From: Suilimivivens sp964402925
GTDB lineage: Bacteria > Bacillota > Clostridia > Lachnospirales > Lachnospiraceae
Direction of reading: 5' to 3'
Length of the DNA stretch: 64,000 nucleotides
NCBI GenBank assembly: GCA_964402925.1
Contig: CAYOED010000004.1
Span: 24,612 to 88,611 of the forward strand
Positions 51,101-60,186 of this stretch are shown in pieces (position 1 is the stretch's first letter; each line of letters opens with the position of its first letter). The notes below the pieces were generated by a model. It had not been told where the DNA came from, did not search any database, and saw nothing but the letters and a program-made list of their open reading frames with translations. Position numbers and translations under genes: made by a program.

Positions 51101-51883
51101 CTATTCCTGCAAAAGCATCAAAAACAACTTATTTATTTCCTCCCAATCCCCATTCCCATCATCTTCCATCATTTCCGATTTCACTTTAAAATCCGCCAGA
51201 TTCTCTAAGATATACGCGTTAAGTTCGCCGATTCTCGGTCCTTTTTCCGCTTCGATCATTTGCGTTTTTTCCTGCAGCAGTCTATCGACAATCGGCTTCA
51301 TATTCTCCTCAAGTACTTCTTGTACCAATCGGTCAAAAAGCACCGGCGGCGGGCACTTTCTCTTTTCTATCCATTTGCATGCCAAAATAGGACGGAGGAC
51401 ATAAAAATATTTCTTATATTTGACCATATCGTCCAAAAGATACTCATGATAATTTTTATTGGCAGTTCCATAATAATGATACATGGCAGATTTGCAGGAA
51501 AAATACTTTTCTGCAATCTCTTTTACCTTTGTCCAATCAGATGTGGTCTGGTATACAACAGGCGAATTGCTCCATTCAAATAATGTTGCATTTGATTTAT
51601 GAAAATGCTGTAATGCCTTTGAAATATCCCATCCATTGATGTCTAATGTTTCGTCCAGCTCCCAATCAATAAAATCCTTCTTCTTTTGCAAGCCTAGATA
51701 ATATTCCATTGGTCTTATGTATACAAATCTCACATCATAGTCACTATCAGGCGAAGCAAAGCCCCATGCCCTGCTGCCGGATTCAACTGCATGTAAAATC
51801 CTTACGTTTTCCTGCTGCTGTATCTCATTTAATTTTATACCTATTAACTTTTCTACAGGTCCGTTGTAATCTTTATATTTCAT
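51101..51883 (-). CDS. Nucleotidyltransferase-like protein, YcgL/COG3541 family
   Basis: 260 residues from ATG 51883. The pol-beta-type site is VESGSRAWGFASPDSDYDVR (G-S then D-x-D), followed by FVYIRPMEYYLGLQ and WDISKALQHFHKSN, typical of COG3541 predicted nucleotidyltransferases. The substrate is unknown. The start overlaps the end of the larger nucleotidyltransferase gene by 11 bp, so the two are coupled. Located next to the R-M genes; the family also occurs in phages, so a role in defence or RNA/protein modification is possible but unproven. Confidence 0.78.
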   Translation of the reverse strand: MKYKDYNGPVEKLIGIKLNEIQQQENVRILHAVESGSRAWGFASPDSDYDVRFVYIRPMEYYLGLQKKKDFIDWELDETLDINGWDISKALQHFHKSNATLFEWSNSPVVYQTTSDWTKVKEIAEKYFSCKSAMYHYYGTANKNYHEYLLDDMVKYKKYFYVLRPILACKWIEKRKCPPPVLFDRLVQEVLEENMKPIVDRLLQEKTQMIEAEKGPRIGELNAYILENLADFKVKSEMMEDDGNGDWEEINKLFLMLLQE

Positions 51884-52892
51884 CCCTGACCACCTTTTCA
51901 TTTACTGACATGACAAACTCCTGTACCTTTTCCATATCCGGTTCATCGGGAAGATGCGTATGTGCTGCTGCATAATCTAATTTTCTCTCATAATCCGAAA
52001 CAATTTCATAAAACGCTTCATCAAATGTGCCATCCTCTTTTTGATATTCCCCTCCCCGAATGCGCAAAAGCAGTTCATGCTCTTTGCTCCTGTAGGTATT
52101 GATTTCCCCTTTCTCCAGAATATCAATTGCCATCATGAAAAGCCGCACCAGATGCATTGCATGTTTATTAAGGTGATTATCATCCTTCTTTTTGTTGCGC
52201 TTACCCAGCTTGTCATAATCTTTTACAATGTTGTTCATCTCATTCCAGATGTTTTTATAATCCCGTAGCGGATAGTGACTAAGATTTACATCCATGAATA
52301 TTTCCGTATCAAATTCAGGATTTTGCGATTGATCTATGTAAATGTGAATTGCACCGTTTTCCAATCTTTCATATCGCTTTTTTAAATCATACATCGCATT
52401 TTTTACGGAATTGAATATGTGTTGTTCTCTTTCGCTTTGCGGATAAGCATCCCTTGCCAAAGCATTCTGTAATCTTCGAAGCTGCGCATCGGCATATCCG
52501 CCAAACGACTGGATTGCTCTTTTGGAGAGAAATAAACCTTTGTTTGAAAGAAGCTCCCTGCCTATATCATTAAAAAAAAGATAATGTTCCTGATTTAACC
52601 CTAACAACTCTAACGTATTAGGGTTGCAATTAATCAGAAGGTTTATCATCTTATTAAAACTGTAAATTGTCGTATCCGTTTTTTGATCCACATACTGCTC
52701 AAATTCTGTCATTCCAATCAAATCGGATTTCCGGTTCAGCGTTACTCCTCTTAAATCAATATCACTGTTTTCATTATTGGTCCCATAAGAATAACTGCCG
52801 GAAAGCCCCAATAAAATAACATGCTTCCCTAAATGCTCATCCGTATCTATGAAATTATATTCCTGCCTTTTAAGAATAGCTGAATAATCCAT
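51873..52892 (-). CDS. Nucleotidyltransferase domain protein (COG3541-like, larger paralogue)
   Basis: 339 residues. The active-site block is LSGSYSYGTNNENSDIDLRG (about 29-48), with both aspartates present, followed by a long helical C-terminal part (SFGGYADAQLRRLQNALARD and LNKHAMHLVRLFMMAIDILE). It resembles the smaller neighbour only in the catalytic domain. The start is ATG 52892 with GGCGAGGAAATCATA upstream. Paired paralogues in one operon suggest a joint role; substrate unknown. Confidence 0.78.
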   Translation of the reverse strand: MDYSAILKRQEYNFIDTDEHLGKHVILLGLSGSYSYGTNNENSDIDLRGVTLNRKSDLIGMTEFEQYVDQKTDTTIYSFNKMINLLINCNPNTLELLGLNQEHYLFFNDIGRELLSNKGLFLSKRAIQSFGGYADAQLRRLQNALARDAYPQSEREQHIFNSVKNAMYDLKKRYERLENGAIHIYIDQSQNPEFDTEIFMDVNLSHYPLRDYKNIWNEMNNIVKDYDKLGKRNKKKDDNHLNKHAMHLVRLFMMAIDILEKGEINTYRSKEHELLLRIRGGEYQKEDGTFDEAFYEIVSDYERKLDYAAAHTHLPDEPDMEKVQEFVMSVNEKVVRDEI

Positions 52893-53021
52893 TATGATTT
52901 CCTCGCCTGATGTCATTTATTTTACTCATTCCTCACCTGGGAACCGTTCACGAAACCCACGTACAGTATACCACAAATTTTAATGTTTAGGTTTTATAAG
53001 CTGATATGTTTTACATTTCTT

Positions 53022-53555
53022 TCATCCATGCTCCTCCACATACTTCAAGAACTCATCCGTCTTCGTCCAATATTTCACTCCCCAATTTTCAAAATCCCAT
53101 TCCCTCATATATTCATTGCATTCATAATCCACATAGTAGATTTCTCCATCCTGCACCACAAAGTTCGTCGGAAAATAATCAATATTAAGCCCCGCCCGAT
53201 ACACCTTGCCGCACATATCTTTTATCTGGGCAAAGAATTTCTCTTCCATCTGATCCTTCTGCACCAGTTCGTAGATGGTCGGTCCCTCTATATACTGTTT
53301 TACGATTCTTTCCGCATCTTCATCAAAATCAATCATTTCCGGCATTCGTATCCCTGTTTTTTTCAGCCTGTCGTAGTCCCTCTTTTCAGCCTCCATCTTA
53401 TTTCCGAACTGGTAATAATCACAGGGCTCATGGTGGATTTGCTTTAACACATATTCCTTTTCCCCTCGGACGGCAAGATAAGAGTAGCCGCCCTTTCCAT
53501 GCCCCAACAGTTTCCTTATTTCATATTCCTTGCCATTTACCTTCATCACTTCCAT
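53022..53555 (-). CDS. Minimal protein-kinase-fold protein (RIO/Bud32-like)
   Basis: 177 residues, about the smallest size for a kinase fold. The glycine loop LGHGKGGYSYLAV, the lysine in EYVLKQIHHEP and the metal-site region VDYECNEYM are present, while the catalytic loop reads GLNIDYFPTNFVVQ (N-I-D instead of H-x-D, with the Asn kept). It may phosphorylate a small molecule or protein, or be regulatory. It shares the strand with the amylase gene 12 bp upstream and may be co-transcribed. Strong ribosome site GGGAGTGTTACG. Confidence 0.74.
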   Translation of the reverse strand: MEVMKVNGKEYEIRKLLGHGKGGYSYLAVRGEKEYVLKQIHHEPCDYYQFGNKMEAEKRDYDRLKKTGIRMPEMIDFDEDAERIVKQYIEGPTIYELVQKDQMEEKFFAQIKDMCGKVYRAGLNIDYFPTNFVVQDGEIYYVDYECNEYMREWDFENWGVKYWTKTDEFLKYVEEHG

Positions 53556-53567
53556 CGTAACACTCCC

Positions 53568-55349
53568 TCACTGATTTTCCCTTTTTAAAATCAAAATACC
53601 GTTTTTACGCAGACATCCGTTTACATAATTTCTGGAATAAAGCACCTCTCCATCGCTCTCCACATCTTTACCTTCCGTCATCCCGTTCAGATACACTTCT
53701 ATCCCATATCTGCTGCCGGCTGCAGATTTAACATAATGAATCATACGCCTTTGATTCGGGTCATGCTTCCACATGATTTCACTGCTCCTCATCGGAGGAT
53801 AGTCGTTTCTAAGCGCAATGATTTTCTTCACCTCTTCTATTCTTTTATCATACTTCCCGCTTTCAATCTCATCCCACGGCATAGTCTTTCTATTGTAAAG
53901 CCCATCCGCCCCCGACATGGCAATTTCAGTTCCGTAGTAAATACAGGGGGTTCCAGGCATTGTCATCAGAATAACAAGCTGCTGCATCAAAAGATCCAGA
54001 CTCCCGCATCGACTGTATGCCCTTCCAATATCATGACTGTCCAGAAAGTTGAACAACACCCGGTTCGTCTGCTCCTGATACATGGAATAACAGCGATTCA
54101 TCCGATACATCAAACCTTTGGAGTCCATCTCCCTGCTGCCGCCCTCACCGTTGTCCACCCAGAAATCATTCAGACTTTCCACAAAAGGATAATTCATCAC
54201 AGAGTCATACTCATCCCCAAGCAGCCACCCGATTGAATCATGCCAGATTTCTCCCAGCAAAAACAGTTCCGGATTCAGCCGCTTCAATTCATAATGCAGT
54301 CTCTTTATGAACGCATGGGATATTTCATTTCCAACATCAAAGCGAATTCCATCAATCCCCCACTCTTCTACCCAATACTCACAGATGCCAATAAAATAAT
54401 CCATAACCTCAGGATTATTGGTATTGAGTTTTGGCATATAGCCTTCAAATGCAAAGGAATAATATCTTCCATCCTTCGTGTTAGAAAAATCACCTTCTGC
54501 AAGCGGCTTATTTACAAAAAACCAATCAAAGTATGCGCTTTCCTTCCCCCTCTTAAGCACATCCTTCCATGCAAAAAATTCTGTCCCGCAGTGATTAAAA
54601 ACCGCATCTAACATGACTTTTATACCCAGCCCGTGGGCTTTGCATATCAGCGCCTTCATATCTTCCTCATCCCCAAAATCCGGATCGATTTTTTTATAAT
54701 CAAAAGTATTATATTTATGATTGCTATTGGATTCAAAAATTGGGGTAAAGTAAATTCCGGAAATGCCAAGGTCCTTCAAATATTCCAGCTTATCCGTTAT
54801 TCCCTGCAGATCTCCTCCGTAAAAATCCCTATAGGACATATTCTTCCTGTCATTCCATCCTCTTACTTTTACCCGCTTCTCCTTCTTATCCCCTCTTCGA
54901 AATCTGTCCGGCATAATCTGATACCAGATTGTATCCTCCACCCATGAGGGAGGCCGGCACACATCTGCGCTGTTCAGCCATGGGAATTTGAAATACTGGC
55001 GCATTCTTCCCAGAGTATCCAACTGCTCTTCCGAATAAAAGCCATCCTCCAGAAAATATGTCTTCTCCTCCCCTTCCCAGATTTCAAAGTAATACTGCAC
55101 CCTCTTAAATTCAGGTCTAAGCCTTGCACTCCAGATATATGCATACTCCAGTTCCCTTTCCATCCGCATTTTAAAAGGCTTCCCCTTCCACGGACTCTGT
55201 CCTGAGCATCCGGATATATACGGATCTTCATAAATCACATTAACCCCTGTAATATCCTTCCCCGTCCTGATATTAACTACAACCTCTTCCTCATTCATCG
55301 CATAACAATCCGTAAATGCACTTCTGTGAATAATACAATCCATCTTCAT
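53568..55349 (-). CDS. GH13 alpha-amylase family enzyme (neopullulanase/cyclomaltodextrinase type)
   Basis: 593 residues without a signal peptide, so cytoplasmic. An N-terminal beta domain (about 1-115) precedes the barrel, as in GH13_20 enzymes. Conserved regions are MLDAVFNHCG (I), GIDGIRFDVGNEIS with the nucleophile Asp (II), LFLLGEIWHD with the acid/base Glu (III) and FNFLDSHDIGR with the transition-state Asp (IV). It would hydrolyse imported maltodextrins, pullulan fragments or cyclodextrins. The ATG has GGGAGGATTACAG upstream. The divergent AraC gene may regulate it. A degraded relative is at 63112-63302. Confidence 0.9.
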   Translation of the reverse strand: MKMDCIIHRSAFTDCYAMNEEEVVVNIRTGKDITGVNVIYEDPYISGCSGQSPWKGKPFKMRMERELEYAYIWSARLRPEFKRVQYYFEIWEGEEKTYFLEDGFYSEEQLDTLGRMRQYFKFPWLNSADVCRPPSWVEDTIWYQIMPDRFRRGDKKEKRVKVRGWNDRKNMSYRDFYGGDLQGITDKLEYLKDLGISGIYFTPIFESNSNHKYNTFDYKKIDPDFGDEEDMKALICKAHGLGIKVMLDAVFNHCGTEFFAWKDVLKRGKESAYFDWFFVNKPLAEGDFSNTKDGRYYSFAFEGYMPKLNTNNPEVMDYFIGICEYWVEEWGIDGIRFDVGNEISHAFIKRLHYELKRLNPELFLLGEIWHDSIGWLLGDEYDSVMNYPFVESLNDFWVDNGEGGSREMDSKGLMYRMNRCYSMYQEQTNRVLFNFLDSHDIGRAYSRCGSLDLLMQQLVILMTMPGTPCIYYGTEIAMSGADGLYNRKTMPWDEIESGKYDKRIEEVKKIIALRNDYPPMRSSEIMWKHDPNQRRMIHYVKSAAGSRYGIEVYLNGMTEGKDVESDGEVLYSRNYVNGCLRKNGILILKRENQ

Positions 55350-55411
55350 CTGTAATCCTCCCTCGTATACCCAGAATCAATGCTGGGCTGTTAGTTACTT
55401 TGCGTGAAATA

Positions 55412-55600
55412 TCCATTAGTCCGCACAGGATAGGTAAATATTCCACCGTCGTCGCGCTCCCGCTCCATAAAAACGTAACAGATGCTAGACTCGAAAGAAC
55501 CCGCACTTTTAAGCGCGTGGTCAAGCGCTGACGTTTTTATAGGGACTCCTTATGGAATATTTACCTATCCTGTGCTACGTTACTGGCTAGCCTGCGAAGT
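55412..55600 (+). repeat. Hairpin repeat type A, copy 2
   Basis: Same strand orientation as copy 1. The outer stem GCACAGGATAGGTAAATATT pairs exactly with AATATTTACCTATCCTGTGC; the arm differs from copy 1 at several positions, but both sides change together. The core CGTCGTCGCGCTCCCGCTCC and the ATAAAAACGT/ACGTTTTTAT inner stem are identical to copy 1. The apical part is larger, with CCCGCACTTTTAAGCGCGTGG. It begins about 60 bp upstream of the amylase start. Confidence 0.88.
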
Positions 55601-55638
55601 ATATGTAACTAAATATTTATTATTTTTCATTAGGTAGC

Positions 55639-55807
55639 CAATGCACAGCTCTGAGAGGATAAATAATCCATAAGGAGCCCCTAAAAAAGCGTCAGCACTC
55701 AGCACATGCTTAAAAGCATGCGGTTTTTTCGAGCTTAGTGCCTGCTACGCTTTTTACGGAGCGGAAGCGCGGCGACGTTGGATTATTTATCCTCTCAGAG
55801 TGTCACT
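55639..55807 (-). repeat. Hairpin repeat type A, copy 3 (inverted)
   Basis: Opposite orientation to copy 2, 40 bp away. Its outer stem is CTCTGAGAGGATAAATAATC, fully complementary to GATTATTTATCCTCTCAGAG; this is very different from the other copies yet fully paired. On its own strand the core reads CGTCGCCGCGCTTCCGCTCC and the inner stem GTAAAAAGCGT/ACGCTTTTTTA, again with paired changes. The apical hairpin GCATGCTTTTAAGCATG is perfect. It is the most diverged copy. Confidence 0.86.
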
Positions 55808-55960
55808 CCAACCAACGTGTAAAAATCAACCATCCATTACGTGTATACACAGCTAACCATTCCGCATACTTGCATTATATTATTTTTTTATATATAATTC
55901 TCACATAATACGCTCACATTTCTAACATAAAACTATTATGATAAATTTCAGGAGAAAACC

Positions 55961-56854
55961 ATGACTGCTCCCATCATGCACGAAACCAAAACCCATGGAA
56001 AGCTTTCTTTTCCTTATACCGTTTACCGCGGAATCATCCCCGAATACATCCGCTCTTATCCTCTTCATTGGCACGACGAAATGGAAATCATCTATGTAAA
56101 ATCAGGCAGGGGAATCGTAACCGTCCAGACAAGCAAGCACATTCTGGAATCCGGCGATATGATTATTTTACTCCCTCAAACGGTCCACTCTATCGAACAG
56201 CTTGAGAACACGCATATGGAATATTTTAATATTTTATTTCAGTTTTCACTCCTTGGCGGCATTGCAGGTGACGGCTGCTATGAAAAATATTTTAAGCCCC
56301 TGTATGAGCACACCAGAACGATTACCTCCTACCTCCCTGCTTCCAGCCAGTTCAACACTCTTTTGCTGCCCTACGTCTGCAACCTGATTGAAAACAGAAA
56401 GCAGGACGTGGGCGACTATGCATTAATGATTAAATCCAATCTTCTAGCCATCATGCATTATCTGAACCTGCATTCTGTGCAGGTCAGCGAAGGGGAACTT
56501 TCCCTTCAGAGCACTTATGATAAGCTGAAAAAACTGCTCTCCTATGTACAGGCAAATTATGATAAACCTATTTCCATTGCCAATGCCGCTGATATCTGCG
56601 GCTTTTCGGCAAGTCATTTTATGAAATTGTTTAAAGAATTGACTGGCAGAACCTTTGCACAGTACTTAAAAGATTTCCGTCTGGAAATGGCTGCCGGTCT
56701 GCTTGCAGACGGCGCTCAGAAAATCATCGAAGTGGCGGAAAACACCGGCTTTAACAATCACTCCTACTTCACCCGTTCTTTTATCGATAAATACGGAATC
56801 TCTCCCAGTGAATATAAAAGAGAGCATTATGAGAATAAACTAAGCTGCTCATAA
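55961..56854 (+). CDS. AraC-family transcriptional regulator
   Basis: 297 residues. The N-terminal cupin sensor domain (YPLHWHDEMEIIYVKSGRG, ESGDMIILLPQTVHSI) binds an inducer, often a sugar. The C-terminal double helix-turn-helix starts near 190: ISIANAADICGFSASHFMKL, then YLKDFRLEMAAGLLADG and TGFNNHSYFTRSFIDKYGIS. It is divergent from the amylase, with two hairpin repeats between, and probably regulates carbohydrate genes. The ATG has CAGGAGAAAACC upstream. Its 3' end overlaps the convergent radical SAM gene by 28 bp. Confidence 0.9.
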   Translation: MTAPIMHETKTHGKLSFPYTVYRGIIPEYIRSYPLHWHDEMEIIYVKSGRGIVTVQTSKHILESGDMIILLPQTVHSIEQLENTHMEYFNILFQFSLLGGIAGDGCYEKYFKPLYEHTRTITSYLPASSQFNTLLLPYVCNLIENRKQDVGDYALMIKSNLLAIMHYLNLHSVQVSEGELSLQSTYDKLKKLLSYVQANYDKPISIANAADICGFSASHFMKLFKELTGRTFAQYLKDFRLEMAAGLLADGAQKIIEVAENTGFNNHSYFTRSFIDKYGISPSEYKREHYENKLSCS

Positions 56855-57696
56855 TCCTCCTCCGGGAACTTATAAAGATAAGCAAATACCTCATCTATAT
56901 TGCTTACAATCTTGTGCTTTCTGCAAGTATCGTGGAGCAGCTTCATCAGCTCTGCATTTTTACTGCTGGTAATCTCATAAGCATGCCCATACCTTCGCTG
57001 ATACATTTCCTTCACGCCCGGAAAATGTTGATCCAATTTTGCATAAAAATACTCCCGGTTCCCCTCCCTGAGGGTCATCCCAATGCCAAAGCATATAATC
57101 CCATAAACCTCTGCCCGGATGCAATAATCCAGAATCCCTTCCACATTCTCTCTTGTAGCATTAATAAAGGGCAGAAACGGAGACATCCACACAACGGTAG
57201 GAATCCCATTTTCCCGGAAGATCTGAAGAACCTCAAAACGCCTCTTTGCGGTACACACATTGGGCTCTAATATTTTGCACAATTCTTCATCATAAGTAGT
57301 CAATGTCATCTGCACCACACATTTTGCTTTCTGGTTAATACTCTTCAAAAGATCCAGATCCCTAAGAATCCTGTCCGACTTAGTCTGGATGGCAAGTCCG
57401 AATCCATATCGCTCAATAATCTCAAGACACTTCCGTGTCATCCGAAGTTCTTCCTCACAGTGCATATAAGGATCGCACATAGCGCCTGTCCCAATCATAC
57501 ACCTCTTCCGCTTAGAACGCAGCGCCCTTTCAAGCAGCTCCGGCGCATTCTGCTTTACCTCTATATCCTCAAAATCATGCTCCATCTGATAACACCTGCT
57601 GCGGCTGTCACAATAAATACAGCCATGCGTGCACCCCCGATAAAGGTTCATCCCATTTTTCGCCGACAAAATCCCCTTCGCCTCCACAAAATGCAT
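56827..57696 (-). CDS. SPL-family radical SAM protein
   Basis: 289 residues. The iron-sulfur motif is YRGCTHGCIYCDSRSRCY (C-x3-C-x2-C at about residues 22-29), followed by GTGAMCDPYMHCEEELRMTR and AIQTKSDRILRDLDLL, matching the spore photoproduct lyase-like (SPL) radical SAM family. The second cysteine-rich part of true SplB is missing, so repair of UV lesions is not claimed. Convergent with araC, with the two coding ends overlapping. Confidence 0.85.
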   Translation of the reverse strand: MHFVEAKGILSAKNGMNLYRGCTHGCIYCDSRSRCYQMEHDFEDIEVKQNAPELLERALRSKRKRCMIGTGAMCDPYMHCEEELRMTRKCLEIIERYGFGLAIQTKSDRILRDLDLLKSINQKAKCVVQMTLTTYDEELCKILEPNVCTAKRRFEVLQIFRENGIPTVVWMSPFLPFINATRENVEGILDYCIRAEVYGIICFGIGMTLREGNREYFYAKLDQHFPGVKEMYQRRYGHAYEITSSKNAELMKLLHDTCRKHKIVSNIDEVFAYLYKFPEEDYEQLSLFS

Positions 57697-57793
57697 CTCC
57701 CTCTTCCCATCCTTTCCTATCCCTCTATTCTATTATAATCCCCTTAACCTGACAACAGCATGTCATATTAATACGTTACCTTTTACACACAGA

Positions 57794-57810
57794 CCTGTGC
57801 GGACTAATGG
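57794..57810 (-). repeat. Solo end relic of hairpin repeat type A
   Basis: CCTGTGCGGACTAATGG is the exact reverse complement of the 17-bp left end shared by copies 2 and 4 (CCATTAGTCCGCACAGG). No core or second arm follows. It lies in the 198-bp intergenic region before the zinc-ribbon gene and is either a deletion scar or an insertion trace. Confidence 0.6.
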
Positions 57811-57894
57811 CTCCCCCCGCAACCAAAACACTCTTTACTTTTCCATTTCCCATCTGTACAATTAAATCATCAAACGACAAAGGAGGATAATTTC

Positions 57895-59295
57895 TTGTAC
57901 GAATGTCCAAACTGCGGCGGTAATCTGAAATTTGACATTGCATCCCAGCAGCTCAAATGCGATTACTGTCTCACTATGAAAGACCCTTACGAAGTAACCA
58001 AAGACAAAGACGCCGAGGAAAGCAATGCCTTTGACGTTACTGTTTTTACCTGTCCCCAATGTGGCGGCGAAATTCTAAGCACGGATACTTCCGTTGCAGA
58101 ATTCTGCAGTTTCTGCGGTGCTTCCACCATTCTTGACAGCCGAATCAGCAAAGAAAAACGTCCAGCATATATCATACCGTTTCAGCAGACCAAGGATGCC
58201 TGTAAGGAAATCTATCTTGCAAAGATGAAGCGTGCTATTTTTGCACCGGATGAGTTAAAGGATAAAAAGTATATTGACAGCTTCCGCGGCATCTATATCC
58301 CCTATTGGGCATATACGATTTCACACAAAGGTCATATCCATATGACCGGAAAGAAGACCTATCAACGCGGGGATTATCAATATACAGACCACTATGGCTT
58401 AAGCGGTGATATTGATGCCTGCTATGGCGATCTGTCCTATGATGCATCTTCCTCATTTTCTGACACAATCAGTGAACAGATTGCTCCTTTTGATGTAAAG
58501 CAGACCAAGCAATTCACTCCTTCTTTTTTAAGCGGATTTTACGCGGATACCGCAGATGTAGAAAGTGATATTTATAAAGATGATGCCATTAAGATTGCCA
58601 ATGATTCCAGTTACAAGAAAGTAAAGAACCTTCCGGATTTCAAGGATCTGAGCATATCCCCGGGGAACAGCAATACCTATTTGAACACCCTGCTCCATAC
58701 TCACTGCGATGCTCCGGAGCGCACGCTCTACCCGGTTTGGTTCATGTCCTATCGTAAAGGCGACCGCGTCGCCTATGCTACGGTCAACGGACAGACCGGA
58801 AAAATAGCGGCAGATATTCCAGTGGATTCCAAAAAATATATTCTTGGCTCCCTGCTGCTCGCACTTCCCATTTTTTTACTGCTGAACCTTTTCTTTACAT
58901 TTAAACCAACATTTACCCTCGGCGTATCTGTTGTTCTGGCAATTCTTACTTTTGTGATACATATGAGTGAGGTCAGAAAAATCAATCAGAGAGACCAACG
59001 GACGGATGACCGCGGATATTTGTTCCGGCAATCTGAAAAGACAGACTCTTCCCAGAAGGGAAAGACCTCATCCGCTGCCCGCAGCGGCGGATCTATCGGC
59101 TCGCTTGTTGCCGTCATCATTGCCGTTTTAATATTTATCATAAACCCGGTAGCGGATCTCTGGTACTATGGAGGTACGATTATTGCTTTTATTGGAATCC
59201 TTTTTACCATAATAGCAATTATTCGGAAATACAATATTCTTGCCACCAGAAAGCTGCCTCAGTTTGACAGAACGGGAGGGGATGACCGTGCATAA
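57895..59295 (+). CDS. Zinc-ribbon membrane protein
   Basis: 466 residues from TTG 57895, chosen because AGGAGG is eight bases upstream and no other start fits. Two N-terminal zinc ribbons are visible (CPNCGGNLK...LKCDYC and CPQCGGEI...EFCSFCGAS, within residues 3-82). A long soluble domain follows with a conserved FRGIYIPYWAYT block, then two hydrophobic segments (about 320-350) and a C-terminal pair near 400-450. This architecture occurs in Firmicutes beside TPM-domain genes, as here. Function unknown; a membrane quality-control role has been suggested by context only. Confidence 0.78.
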   Translation: MYECPNCGGNLKFDIASQQLKCDYCLTMKDPYEVTKDKDAEESNAFDVTVFTCPQCGGEILSTDTSVAEFCSFCGASTILDSRISKEKRPAYIIPFQQTKDACKEIYLAKMKRAIFAPDELKDKKYIDSFRGIYIPYWAYTISHKGHIHMTGKKTYQRGDYQYTDHYGLSGDIDACYGDLSYDASSSFSDTISEQIAPFDVKQTKQFTPSFLSGFYADTADVESDIYKDDAIKIANDSSYKKVKNLPDFKDLSISPGNSNTYLNTLLHTHCDAPERTLYPVWFMSYRKGDRVAYATVNGQTGKIAADIPVDSKKYILGSLLLALPIFLLLNLFFTFKPTFTLGVSVVLAILTFVIHMSEVRKINQRDQRTDDRGYLFRQSEKTDSSQKGKTSSAARSGGSIGSLVAVIIAVLIFIINPVADLWYYGGTIIAFIGILFTIIAIIRKYNILATRKLPQFDRTGGDDRA

Positions 59296-60100
59296 GCATT
59301 GTACATATATGAGAAGAAACGCAATTGCTATTATACTTTTACTGATCAGCTGTTTGTCCTTTTCACTGACGGCACGTGCTGAATCTGATGCAGATTCTTA
59401 CGAACCCGAACCCATTATCTGGGAAAACCCGGAAACAGGTTATCAGGTACTTTTGGTAGACGATGCAGCGCTGCTTGATTCGGGAGAACGAGCGCAGCTG
59501 GCAGAAGAAATGCAGGGAATTACTACTTACGGAAATGCAGTTTTCCTAACGACCACCTATAATTCCTATTCCGCCTCTTCTTATGCAAGAGATTTCTATT
59601 CCGATTTATTCGGTTACGACAGCGGTACGCTTTTTCTGATTGATATGGATAATAGGGAAATTTATATTTTCAGTGATGGCGCCATATATAGGACGGTCAC
59701 CAAATCCTATGCGGAAAGCATTACAGACAATGTATATAGTTATGCTTCCAAAGGTAATTATTATCGCTGTGCTTCCGAGGCTTTTGAACAAATAAACACT
59801 CTCTTAGCCGGTCAGAAGATTGCACAGCCCATGAAGTACATTAGCAATGTCCTGCTTGCTTTGATTCTTGCTACACTTATCAATTACTTCCTGGCAATGC
59901 GTACAGCAGGTTCGGCAAAGGCATCCTCCAAGGAGATACTGAATTCCATTTCCACCCAGTTTTCCTTTAGGAATGCGCAAAAATGGCTGACGAAACAGGA
60001 TAAAGTTTACAGCCCGCCCTCAAGCAGCAGCAGCGGTGGACACAGCGGCGGCGGTGGCGGCGGTCACAGCAGCGGCGGAGGCGGTGGTCATCGATTCTAG
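59288..60100 (+). CDS. TPM-domain membrane protein, tandem copy 1
   Basis: 270 residues. The start is GTG 59288, overlapping the upstream stop by 8 bp; the same GTG is conserved in copy 2, where the neighbouring ATG is absent. A signal peptide (IAIILLLISCLSFSLTARA) is followed by a TPM domain (NPETGYQVLLVDDAALLDSG through GTLFLIDMDNREIYIFSDGA), a membrane helix near 200-215 and a glycine-histidine-rich tail ending GGGGGHRF. TPM proteins are linked to membrane-protein turnover and to phosphatase-like folds. Confidence 0.85.
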   Translation: MHKHCTYMRRNAIAIILLLISCLSFSLTARAESDADSYEPEPIIWENPETGYQVLLVDDAALLDSGERAQLAEEMQGITTYGNAVFLTTTYNSYSASSYARDFYSDLFGYDSGTLFLIDMDNREIYIFSDGAIYRTVTKSYAESITDNVYSYASKGNYYRCASEAFEQINTLLAGQKIAQPMKYISNVLLALILATLINYFLAMRTAGSAKASSKEILNSISTQFSFRNAQKWLTKQDKVYSPPSSSSSGGHSGGGGGGHSSGGGGGHRF

Positions 60101-60186
60101 CGTGACTGCCAGATGAAGTCATCAAAGAAACAATATACTTGCCGCCAGAAAACTGCCTCAATTTGACAGAACGGAAGGTGATAACC

